Shown: piece after piece, positions 8,311 through 14,233 of the stretch | How positions within the stretch are numbered: position 1 is the stretch's first letter | Layout of the letters: the number at the start of each line of letters is the position of its first letter | DNA from: CAYLOC01 sp964385195 | Lineage (GTDB): Bacteria > Actinomycetota > Actinomycetes > Propionibacteriales > Nocardioidaceae | Reading direction: 5' to 3' | Assembly: GCA_964385195.1 (NCBI GenBank) | Contig: CAYLOC010000048.1 | Span: 1-18,499 of the forward strand | DNA length: 18,499 nt | Notes under the pieces: generated by a model | Databases searched by the model: none | Told to the model about the DNA's origin: nothing | Seen by the model: only the letters and a program-made list of their open reading frames with translations | Made by a program: the position numbers and the translations under genes

Positions 8311-8697
8311 TCAACTGTCGAGCACCACGATGTTACGATTCTTGGCGACCCTTCCCAGCCGGTCATCGAGGGAAGCGAGCCGCGCGTTAGTTTCTTCGGC
8401 CGCCAGGAGCACGCAGCAATCCGGCATCTTAAGCCCCGTGTCAGAGCGCAGCTGAGCCAACTTTGGCCCAGTGTGGGCTGGGAAGGGAAGTTCTCGTACC
8501 TCCACCGCGGTCAGCGTGGTGCGGACCTCGTCCATCTGATCGTCGCCCGCCGGCACGACAAGAACCTCCGCCAGCGTCAGCGAGTTGATGCCGAACTCGT
8601 CATCGATCTCACGGGCAAGCAGCGCCTCGGCGCGATCATGGTGCTCGTTCTCGCTGTCGAGGTAAGCGATGAGCACGCTCGCGTCCAGCACGATCAC
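8311..8697 (-). CDS. vapC: VapC-type PIN domain ribonuclease toxin
   Basis: This 128-residue PIN domain protein has the acidic triad of the family in order: Asp5 (VLDASVLIAYLD), Glu44 (LTLAEVLV) and Asp93 (KMPDCCVLLAA), with Asp111/Asp112 (LASLDDRL) completing the metal site. VapC toxins are Mg2+-dependent RNases that cut tRNA or rRNA and are held inactive by a cognate VapB. The start is GTG at 8697, overlapping the antitoxin stop in a GTGA quartet, a normal translationally coupled toxin-antitoxin layout. All acidic residues are present, so it is probably functional. Its specific RNA target cannot be predicted. Confidence 0.9.
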   Translation of the reverse strand: MIVLDASVLIAYLDSENEHHDRAEALLAREIDDEFGINSLTLAEVLVVPAGDDQMDEVRTTLTAVEVRELPFPAHTGPKLAQLRSDTGLKMPDCCVLLAAEETNARLASLDDRLGRVAKNRNIVVLDS

Positions 8698-8957
8698 TCG
8701 GGCCAGTCCTGGCGCAACTGGTTCAGGTAGTCTGACCCATACGCTCCAGCCAGCACTCCGCTGCCCTTATGTAATGCGGCCAGTCGACGTCGGTGCCGCT
8801 CGTTGTGTTCCTGCTGAGCCGCCCGAGATCCTTCCAGCGCGAGCCGAACCAGAACCTGAGAGCGGCTGAGGCCGGGCCACCGCGTAGAAGCCTCGTCAAG
8901 GGCGGCGGCCAACTCGTCACTCTCGGTGACGAAGTGACGCGGGCGAGTCGTTGGCAT
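8694..8957 (-). CDS. vapB: Antitoxin of the VapBC pair (ribbon-helix-helix-like)
   Basis: This 87-residue protein is encoded directly before vapC, overlapping it by 4 nt. The N-terminal part (about 5-45: RPRHFVTESDELAAALDEAS, then LSRSQVLVRLALEGSRA) fits a ribbon-helix-helix-type DNA-binding fold. The C-terminal part (about 50-87), ending GSDYLNQLRQDWPE, is charged and would wrap the toxin. The ATG at 8957 is chosen because it lies 7 nt downstream of a TACACT -10 element within a palindrome; there is no ribosome site, so the mRNA is probably leaderless. It should bind and neutralise VapC and repress its own promoter. The longer open frame upstream to 9365 is not coding: it crosses the operator and the toxin relic. 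Confidence 0.78.
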   Translation of the reverse strand: MPTTRPRHFVTESDELAAALDEASTRWPGLSRSQVLVRLALEGSRAAQQEHNERHRRRLAALHKGSGVLAGAYGSDYLNQLRQDWPE

Positions 8958-8965
8958 GCCATCCA

Positions 8966-8995
8966 GTGTAGCACCAAGCGACCATGGTGCTACAC
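8966..8995 (-). promoter_or_regulatory. Palindromic operator overlapping the vapBC promoter
   Basis: GTGTAGCACCA (8966-8976) and TGGTGCTACAC (8985-8995) are perfect 11-bp inverted repeats with an 8-nt spacer. The left arm contains, on the minus strand, TACACT (8970-8965), a TANNNT -10 element placed so that transcription would begin at or next to the vapB ATG at 8957. A bound antitoxin-toxin complex would block RNA polymerase, the usual autoregulation of these modules. Confidence 0.65.
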
Positions 8996-9019
8996 CAAGC
9001 CACTTGGGGATGCCCCCGA

Positions 9020-9289
9020 TCACTCGTAGTGAGTCCACATCCGATGCACATGTACGACGTGGCGGTCCGGGAGCACCTCGTAGACGAATCGGCGCTGGAT
9101 GTTGATGCGCCGCGAGCAGCAACCGGCAAGGTCGCCGACGAGCTTCTCGAAACGCGGTGGTATAGCGAACGGGTTCTCCGCGATCACGTCCAGGAGGCTC
9201 AGCGCGCCCGTCTTGAGCCCCGAGTCCGAAGCTTCTTCGCATTGTTCTGTGCGGCCAAGCGGCGGATCGACGAGACGCTGCGATGACAT
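9020..9289 (-). pseudogene. YoeB/Txe family toxin with frameshifted N-terminus, no antitoxin visible
   Basis: The C-terminal 60 or so residues are a clear YoeB/Txe mRNA-interferase signature: LLDVIAENPFAIPPRFEKL, VGDL, SRRINIQRRFVYEVLPDR and a terminal RMWTHYE. Residues matching E. coli YoeB Glu46, Arg65 and the His83-Tyr84 end are kept; the His before the catalytic Arg is replaced by Arg. Upstream, the expected AQxxAKKL helix is found in a different frame (AAQNNAKKL, around 9230-9250), so about one base appears lost near 9225. The current frame can start at ATG 9289, but its first 20 or so residues (SSQRLVDPPLGRTEQC) are unlike the family. No YefM/Phd-type antitoxin is visible upstream. Most likely it is an inactive orphan relic. 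Confidence 0.65.
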
Positions 9290-9346
9290 CGAACCCACGA
9301 AACTTCGACACGTATTCGCCACAGACACCCACAAACGGACGATCAG

Positions 9347-9361
9347 GGCCGTTACACGGCC
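9347..9361 (-). terminator. Small hairpin downstream of tRNA-Tyr, weak terminator candidate
   Basis: GGCCGT-TAC-ACGGCC is a perfect 6-bp stem with a 3-nt loop, about 60 nt beyond the tRNA 3' end. No T-tract follows, so this is a weak call. Confidence 0.25.
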
Positions 9362-9422
9362 GCATATCGCGTCACGGTGCCACGGACCCGCGTGTGCGAG
9401 GGTCAGGGCGCATTTCACGCGC

Positions 9423-9507
9423 TGGTGGCAGGTGAAGGATTCGAACCTTCGAAGGCAATGCCGGCGGTTTTACAGACCGCTCCCTTTGGCCGCTCGGGCA
9501 ACCTGCC
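9423..9507 (-). tRNA. tRNA-Tyr (anticodon GTA), CCA encoded
   Basis: On the minus strand the acceptor stem GGCAGGT pairs with ACCTGCC, followed by discriminator A and an encoded CCA (9425-9423). The D arm reads TGCCCGAGCGGCCAAAGGGA. The anticodon arm GGTCTGTAAAACC displays GTA. A long class II variable arm follows, and the T arm contains GGTTCGAATCC. The gene is divergent from yajQ. Upstream, TTGCCT (9573-9568) and TAGTCT (9548-9543) with a 19-nt spacer could be its promoter. Its 3' end faces the toxin and transposon remnants. Confidence 0.97.
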
Positions 9508-9558
9508 ATGACGCTGGATCTGGTGTGGATCAGCGACGAGCAAGACTACCGCACCCCC

Positions 9559-9564
9559 TAGGGT
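9559..9564 (+). promoter_or_regulatory. Candidate -10 element (TAGGGT) for yajQ
   Basis: TAGGGT fits TANNNT and would give a leader of about 30 nt that includes the AGGAGGA ribosome site at 9586-9592. No recognisable -35 is present at the right spacing. Confidence 0.3.
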
Positions 9565-9599
9565 ATGAGGCAAAACCGGTTGCACAGGAGGAACCAGCC

Positions 9600-10094
9600 A
9601 TGGCCAGCGAGTCGTCGTTCGACATCGTCAGCAAGCTCGACCGCCAGGAGGTCGACAATGCGCTGAACCAGGCAGCCCGTGAGATCTCCCAGCGCTACGA
9701 CTTCAAAGGAACCGGCGCGACCGTCGAGTGGCGCGGGAACGAGGGGATCCGGGTGTCGGCAAACGCCGAGGAGCGCGCCCGCGCGGCACTTGAGGTGCTG
9801 AAGGAGAAGCTCGTCAAGAGGAAGCAGTCGCTGAAGATCCTCGACGTCGCAGAGCCGCAGCCCTCCGGCAAGAGCGTCAACATCGACGTCGCCCTCAAGG
9901 AAGGCATCACCTCCGATCAGGCGAAGAAGGTATCGAAGCTGGTCCGCGACAAGGGACCGAAGGGGGTCAAGGTGCAGATCCAAGGCGACGAGTTGCGGGT
10001 CAGCAGCAAGAAGAAGGACGACCTGCAGGAAGTCATCTCCCTCGTCCGGGAGCAGGACCTGGACTTCGCCGTCCAGTTCGTCAACTACCGCTAA
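9600..10094 (+). CDS. yajQ: YajQ family nucleotide-binding protein
   Basis: This 164-residue protein matches the usual YajQ/UPF0234 length. The ATG at 9600 follows AGGAGGA by seven nt. Family hallmarks are the opening SSFDIVSKLDRQEVDNALNQ, the REISQRYDFKGT segment, ISLVREQDLDFAVQF at the C-terminus, and the IDVALKEGITSDQAKKVSKL block between the two alpha/beta halves. YajQ proteins bind nucleotides and some bind cyclic di-GMP; in Xanthomonas a member acts as a c-di-GMP effector with a transcription factor. The role in actinobacteria is not established. The 3' end overlaps the convergent nuoI-like gene by 14 nt. Confidence 0.95.
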   Translation: MASESSFDIVSKLDRQEVDNALNQAAREISQRYDFKGTGATVEWRGNEGIRVSANAEERARAALEVLKEKLVKRKQSLKILDVAEPQPSGKSVNIDVALKEGITSDQAKKVSKLVRDKGPKGVKVQIQGDELRVSSKKKDDLQEVISLVREQDLDFAVQFVNYR

Positions 10095-10596
10095 CCGCCC
10101 CACGGGGCCGGTACGGAGAGTTGGCTCGCCGCGTCCGTCGGGCCGCCTTCTCCGCGGCCGTGACTTCCTTCGGCTCCGGAGCCGCCGGGTCCGGGTACGG
10201 CGGAGGCGGGACGGACCACATCCACTCTCGCAGCCGTGGCCGCTCGTGGGCCAGGTCGGCCGGGTTCGCCTCGGCGTACTCATGCTCCGGCGCCCAGTGC
10301 AGGGCATCGAAGGGGCAGGCCTCCACACAGATGTCGCAGTACATGCACAGCGAGTAGTCGATGACGAACCGATCAAGCACGTTTGTCGTCCGGTCCCGCC
10401 CGCCAGGGCCCGCACCGGGCTCGGTCTCCTTGTGAGAGTCGATGTCGATGCACCAACAGGGGCATTCGCGGGCGCAGATCATGCAGACCGTGCAGTTCTC
10501 CTCCAACAGTGCGATGACGCCCCGCGACCGGGGAGGCAGCACCCGGGCCGCCGCATCCGCCGGATCCGCGGCCTGAGCGTGATCCTGGCTAGGCAT
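10081..10596 (-). CDS. nuoI: NADH-quinone oxidoreductase subunit I-like ferredoxin (NuoI)
   Basis: This 171-residue protein has two 4Fe-4S motifs, CTVCMICARECP (about residues 38-49) and CMYCDICVEACP (about 93-104), which in complex I carry clusters N6a and N6b between the peripheral arm and the quinone site. The ATG at 10596 overlaps the nuoC stop by 8 nt; a longer frame upstream is only the shadow of nuoC. The ERPRLREWMWSVPPPP tail resembles the NuoI of the second, NADH-module-lacking nuo cluster of actinomycetes. After the fourth ligand of the first motif the sequence is CPCWCIDID, where I would expect CPDWCIYID, adding an extra Cys. It is the last gene of this minus-strand unit and converges with yajQ. 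Function depends on partner subunits not seen here. Confidence 0.85.
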   Translation of the reverse strand: MPSQDHAQAADPADAAARVLPPRSRGVIALLEENCTVCMICARECPCWCIDIDSHKETEPGAGPGGRDRTTNVLDRFVIDYSLCMYCDICVEACPFDALHWAPEHEYAEANPADLAHERPRLREWMWSVPPPPYPDPAAPEPKEVTAAEKAARRTRRANSPYRPRGAVSGS

Positions 10597-11188
10597 CGTC
10601 GGTCTCCGATCCTTGGTTGATCGCCGGGTTCTTCGAGGCGGGTACGCCGAGCGGCTGCGGGCGGCGACGGTGCGGTGCCATCGTGGCATCCGACTCGCCC
10701 GGCTCCTTCGCCCCCGGCCATCCCGTGCTGATGCGCGCGGGCAGGACATAGCTCTTGCGGAGGGGGTGGCCGGCAAACTTCGGGGGAAGCAGCAAGCGCG
10801 TCAGACCTTCGTGGCCGGTGAATCCGACCCCGAACATCTCGTGCGTCTCCCGTTCATGCCAGGCTGCTCCGGCGTACACCGAACAGACACAGCCCACAAC
10901 GAGGTGCGGTTCGGGTAGCCATGTCCGCAGGAGCACTGAATGGACGTCTCCTGGCCGCACTGTGGCCACGTGCGCGACAACCCACACGCCATCCGCCTGG
11001 TCGTCGCCGTCGACGGCAGTGAGGTAGTCAAAGAAGCCGCACCCGAGGTCGTCGCGTGCCGTCCGCAACGACTGTGCCCATTCCTGCGCCGACACGTCAA
11101 CGGTGGGTACACCGAATCCGCCGTCCGCAATGACCCCAAAGCAATCGTTTAGCCTCGACCGCCAGTCATCCGCGTCCTTCGTGCCCAC
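10589..11188 (-). CDS. nuoC: NADH-quinone oxidoreductase subunit C (NuoC, 30-kDa subunit)
   Basis: This 199-residue protein carries the complex I 30-kDa signature ERETHEMFGVGFTGHEGLTR followed by LLLPPKFAGHPLRKSYVLP (about residues 110-150). NuoC is a cofactor-free peripheral-arm subunit that packs against NuoD and NuoB. The start is GTG at 11188. No good ribosome site precedes it, but TAGGCT (11200-11195, minus) ends 6 nt upstream and could be the -10 of a leaderless mRNA. It overlaps nuoI by 8 nt. No nuoD follows, and a nuoB-like gene lies only beyond a 7.2-kb block of opposite-strand genes. The C-terminal 40 residues (PGAKEPGESDATMAPHRRRP onward) are low in complexity and extend past the conserved core. 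Confidence 0.9.
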   Translation of the reverse strand: MGTKDADDWRSRLNDCFGVIADGGFGVPTVDVSAQEWAQSLRTARDDLGCGFFDYLTAVDGDDQADGVWVVAHVATVRPGDVHSVLLRTWLPEPHLVVGCVCSVYAGAAWHERETHEMFGVGFTGHEGLTRLLLPPKFAGHPLRKSYVLPARISTGWPGAKEPGESDATMAPHRRRPQPLGVPASKNPAINQGSETDDA

Positions 11189-11267
11189 TGGTTCAGCCTA
11201 CGTGCGCGCGCCCGTCCTTTCCGTGTGCGGCTGCGCTTCCGCTGGAGTGCCCTGCTTGAATGACCCT

Positions 11268-12080
11268 GTGACCACACAGAGCAAACAAGCCTGCTTCCGA
11301 GAACTCCACGCAGGCCCGGACGCCCTACTCCTGGCCAACGCGTGGGATGTTGGGTCCGCGCGTCTCTTTGCGTCCCTGGGGTTCAAGGCGCTGGCCACCA
11401 CCAGCAGCGGGTACGCCGCCACCCTGGGACGCCCGGACGGAGCCGCCACCTTCGACGAAGTGCTGCAACACTGCCGCGATCTCGTTTCGGCGACGCCGTT
11501 GCCGGTGAACGCGGACCTGGAGAACTGTTTTGCCGACACCCCGGATGGCGTGGCCGAGAGGGTACGAGCGGCAGTCGAGACCGGGGTTGCCGGATTGTCG
11601 GTCGAGGACTTCACCCGAGACCCCGACAGCCCCATCTACGAGAAGGCTCTCGCCACCGATCGGGTGCGCGCTGCAGTCGAGGCCGCACACGCGGGGCCGG
11701 ACCCGGTAGTGGTGACCGGCCGTGCGGAGAACTACCTGCACGGCCGTCCGGACCTCCAAGACACGATCGGTCGCCTGCAGGCCTACCAAGACGCAGGGGC
11801 CGACGTCCTCTACGCCCCGGGGCTCACCGCGATGGCGGACATCCGCGCCATGCTGGCGGCCGTCGACCGGCCGGTCAACGTGTTGGCACTTCCAGGAGTG
11901 CCGCCGGTGGCGGACCTGGCAGCCGCCGGGGTACGCCGGATATCGGTCGGCGGCGCGTTCGCGTTCGCTGCGTTCGGGGCCGCAGTACAAGCCGGCCGTG
12001 AGCTGATCGAGCAGGGCACCTACGGATACCGGTCGATGTCATCCATCGGCGGCTCAGCAGCGGCACAGGCATTCCAGTAG
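11268..12080 (+). CDS. Isocitrate lyase/PEP mutase superfamily enzyme
   Basis: This 270-residue protein is the size of the PEP-mutase/2-methylisocitrate-lyase/oxaloacetate-decarboxylase group. Family landmarks are LLANAWDVGSARLFASLGFK, TTSSGYAATLGRPDGA, the Mg2+-binding PVNADLENCFAD (Asp83, Glu85), GLSVEDFT (Glu113, Asp114) and RRISVGGAFAFAAFG near the C-terminus. The typical active-site KKxCG loop of true isocitrate and methylisocitrate lyases is absent, so a C-C bond lyase or decarboxylase acting on a 2-oxo or hydroxy acid is more likely than the glyoxylate-cycle enzyme. Where many relatives have ARTD, this one has GRAEN. The GTG at 11268 is chosen because similarity begins just after it; the longer upstream frame runs antisense to nuoC. 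It is divergent from nuoC with a 79-nt gap, and it may be functionally linked to the operon that follows. Confidence 0.9.
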   Translation: MTTQSKQACFRELHAGPDALLLANAWDVGSARLFASLGFKALATTSSGYAATLGRPDGAATFDEVLQHCRDLVSATPLPVNADLENCFADTPDGVAERVRAAVETGVAGLSVEDFTRDPDSPIYEKALATDRVRAAVEAAHAGPDPVVVTGRAENYLHGRPDLQDTIGRLQAYQDAGADVLYAPGLTAMADIRAMLAAVDRPVNVLALPGVPPVADLAAAGVRRISVGGAFAFAAFGAAVQAGRELIEQGTYGYRSMSSIGGSAAAQAFQ

Positions 12081-12091
12081 AACTCTCACAC

Positions 12092-12119
12092 CAGCAGAGG
12101 GCGACTGATCGCCCGGCTG
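12092..12119 (+). terminator. Hairpin downstream of the ICL/PEPM gene, terminator candidate
   Basis: GGGCGA (12099-12104), loop CTGA and TCGCCC (12109-12114) form a perfect 6-bp stem. It is extended below a small internal loop by CAGC (12092-12095) pairing with GCTG (12116-12119). It begins 11 nt after the stop codon. No T-tract follows, but actinobacterial terminators often lack one. Confidence 0.5.
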
Positions 12120-12215
12120 TCCACTGTCAGATCCATTCCGTCTTGCATCTTGAGACAAACCTCTTGCTGACGAAGATGCCCTAGTGGTAGAAATCACGGC
12201 AATGCTTGACGGAAA

Positions 12216-12236
12216 AGATTCCGAATAATGGAATCT
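12216..12236. promoter_or_regulatory. Inverted repeat at the iclR start codon, candidate autoregulatory operator
   Basis: AGATTCC (12216-12222) and GGAATCT (12230-12236) are perfect 7-bp inverted repeats separated by GAATAAT, which contains the start of the iclR ATG (12228). IclR-family proteins usually bind palindromes near their own start and repress themselves. A TTGACG at 12206-12211 could be a -35 for this operon. The hairpin could also affect translation. Confidence 0.5.
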
Positions 12237-13019
12237 CGCACCAACGTCGCAGTCCTCGACAAGGCGATGGCAATCCTCTACGCCTACCGACCGGGAGAGG
12301 CCGCGCTCAACCCCCAGACGCTCGCGACTCGGACCGGCCTCACGCTGCCCACTGTCTACCGACTGGCGCAGGCGCTCGCGGAGCATGGCCTGTTGGACAG
12401 GGACGGCTCGACGTATCGCCTTGGGGTGATGCTGCTTCAGTTGGGGGCACAGGTCACCACACATCTGGACATACGGCGACTGACGTTGCCCCATCTCCGG
12501 TGGCTGAACGAGCAAACCGGAGAGAATGCCGAGTTGCATGTTCGCCGTGGTTGTGTCCGAGTTCCGCTTGAGGTCGTTCTGAGCACACAAAACCTGCGTC
12601 CGTTCGTCCAAGTGGGTGAACCCATGCCGTTGCACGTAGGCGCGAGCGGAAAGGTTTTGGTCGCATGGATGCCGAAGACTGAGACCGAGGGGCTGCGCGC
12701 CGCTAGCGCTGAACGGTTCGCGACGAGCGCTGCGCCTTCCCCCGCGGCACTGACACGGGACCTCGCTCGCATCCGCAAGCGAGGGTGGGGCGACAGCGAC
12801 GGTGAGCGCAGCCCGGGCTGTGCCGCCGTGTCCGCCCCAGTCCGTGACATCCATGGGGACGTCGTCGGTGCGGTGGTGCTCAGCGGACCGTCAAGCCGCC
12901 TGACCAAGCAGCGGCGCGTGCGGTGCGCGCCCTTGGTGCTCCGGACCGCGGCCCTGGCCTCAAGGGATGCGGGATACGTGCCAGACAACAGTCAAGCGAT
13001 GGGAGAACAGGCAGGATGA
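12228..13019 (+). CDS. IclR family transcriptional regulator
   Basis: This 263-residue regulator has an N-terminal winged helix-turn-helix at about 6-62 (NPQTLATRTGLTLPTVYRLA, then HGLLDRDGSTYRLG). The effector-binding IclR domain spans about 75-250 (LPHLRWLNEQTGENAELHVR; QVGEPMPLHVGASGKVLVAW; CAAVSAPVRDIHGDVVGAVV). IclR proteins sense small carboxylates or aromatic acids. It is the first gene of the operon and its stop overlaps the CoA-transferase start (ATGA at 13016-13019), so it is almost certainly dedicated to it. The natural effector would be the transported acid or its CoA ester. No strong ribosome site precedes the ATG; the start is supported by the onset of the HTH region. An inverted repeat overlaps the start codon. 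Confidence 0.93.
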   Translation: MESRTNVAVLDKAMAILYAYRPGEAALNPQTLATRTGLTLPTVYRLAQALAEHGLLDRDGSTYRLGVMLLQLGAQVTTHLDIRRLTLPHLRWLNEQTGENAELHVRRGCVRVPLEVVLSTQNLRPFVQVGEPMPLHVGASGKVLVAWMPKTETEGLRAASAERFATSAAPSPAALTRDLARIRKRGWGDSDGERSPGCAAVSAPVRDIHGDVVGAVVLSGPSSRLTKQRRVRCAPLVLRTAALASRDAGYVPDNSQAMGEQAG

Positions 13020-14233
13020 CCGGGTCGCAACGGCCGACTGAGAACGGCGGACCCTTGCACGGCATACGGGTGCTGGACATTGCCACGGTGTACGCCGCTC
13101 CGTTCGCCGCTGCGGTACTCGGCGACCTCGGCGCCGATGTCGTGAAGGTGGAGTTGCCCGGCAGTGGTGATCCACTGCGCGCTCTGGACCCCTTCGACGG
13201 GGAGGAGTCGCTGGTCTGGGCCGCGGTCTCACGCAACAAGAGGTGCGTAACCTTGGACCTGCACGAGGAGCGTGGCCAGGAGCTCCTCCTGCGGATGCTG
13301 ACCGAGCGCGACGTGTTGTTTGAGAACTTCCGTCCCGGAACCCTGGATCGATGGGGGTTGAGCATCGATCGGTTGCGGACCGCCAATCCGGATCTCGTCG
13401 TGGTACGGGTCAGCGGTTACGGGCAGACCGGCCCCTACCGGGGGCACGCAGGGTTCGGCACCCCGGCAACCGCGTTTTCCGGGTACGCGTACGTCAGCGG
13501 CTATCCCGACAGCCCGCCGGCGCTCCCTCCGATCTCTCTCGCCGACTACACCGCGGGCATGTTCGCGGCGGTCGGCGCGATCGCTGCACTCTACCACCGC
13601 GACGCCCGGGGCGGCACTGGCCAAGAGGTCGATGTCGCGTTGTACGAAGCCATGTTCCGCCTGATGGAAACCGTCGCGGCACCGTATGACCGACTTGGCG
13701 TGATCCGGGAGCGCGCGGGTGACCAACTGGGGAACTCTGCCCCCACCGGCCTCTTCCAGTCCCGAGACGGGGCCTGGATGGTGCTCACCACAAGCACCGA
13801 ACGAACCTTCCGTCGACTGGCTCAGATGATCGGCCGGCCCGACATGCTTGACGATGATCGGTTCAGCACCAACCGCCAGCGGGTTCAGCACCGTGACCAG
13901 GTCAACGCCGCCGTTACCAAGTGGTTCAGGGAGCAAAGTACGGAAGACATTCAGCGGGACTGTGACGCGCATGGCGTTCCGGTGTCGCAAGTGCTCAACA
14001 TCGCCGACATCTTCAAAGAGCCGCAGTATGCCGCACGCGACATGATCGTTGAGGTAGACCACCCAACCCTGGGCAGTGTCCGATTGCCCGGGGTGGTACC
14101 GAAGTTCTCCCACACGCCCGGCGCGGTCCGTTCCACCGGGCCAGGGCTTGGCCAGCACAACCATGAGGTGTATGCCGGCCTTGGCCTGTCCGAGGACGAG
14201 ATCACGGCCCTCACCCGAGAAGGAGTCATCTGA
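13016..14233 (+). CDS. CaiB/BaiF family class III CoA-transferase
   Basis: This 405-residue family III CoA-transferase moves CoA between carboxylic acids through an aspartyl-CoA thioester. Family landmarks are GIRVLDIATVYAAPFAAAVL, LGADVVKVELPGSGDPLR, NKRCVTLDLHEERGQELL, FENFRPGTLDRWGL, SGYGQTGPYRGHAGF and the nucleophile Asp177 in LADYTAGM. The ATG at 13016 overlaps the iclR stop by 4 nt; the longer upstream frame to 12923 is inside iclR. The stop TGA shares a base with the lyase ATG (TGATG at 14231-14235), so the two enzymes are translationally coupled. In context it probably activates the imported acid to its CoA ester, with succinyl-CoA or acetyl-CoA as likely donor (inference). Members act on formate, carnitine, oxalate, citramalate, itaconate and others, so the substrate stays open. 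Confidence 0.93.
   Translation: MTGSQRPTENGGPLHGIRVLDIATVYAAPFAAAVLGDLGADVVKVELPGSGDPLRALDPFDGEESLVWAAVSRNKRCVTLDLHEERGQELLLRMLTERDVLFENFRPGTLDRWGLSIDRLRTANPDLVVVRVSGYGQTGPYRGHAGFGTPATAFSGYAYVSGYPDSPPALPPISLADYTAGMFAAVGAIAALYHRDARGGTGQEVDVALYEAMFRLMETVAAPYDRLGVIRERAGDQLGNSAPTGLFQSRDGAWMVLTTSTERTFRRLAQMIGRPDMLDDDRFSTNRQRVQHRDQVNAAVTKWFREQSTEDIQRDCDAHGVPVSQVLNIADIFKEPQYAARDMIVEVDHPTLGSVRLPGVVPKFSHTPGAVRSTGPGLGQHNHEVYAGLGLSEDEITALTREGVI

Noticed and set aside
8694..9365. 223-residue minus-strand frame extending the VapB antitoxin upstream
   Set aside because: The extension crosses the palindromic operator and the YoeB relic in another frame. The promoter geometry supports the ATG at 8957.
9423..9507. 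Search for an attachment-site duplicate of the tRNA-Tyr 3' end in 6615-9422
   Set aside because: No convincing second copy was seen by eye, so no att sites are annotated.
9099..9599. N-terminal extension of yajQ to 9099
   Set aside because: It runs through the tRNA-Tyr gene in antisense. The AGGAGGA site and family similarity fix the start at 9600.
12054..12854. Minus-strand 266-residue frame opposite iclR
   Set aside because: It is antisense to a clear IclR regulator and has no motif of its own.
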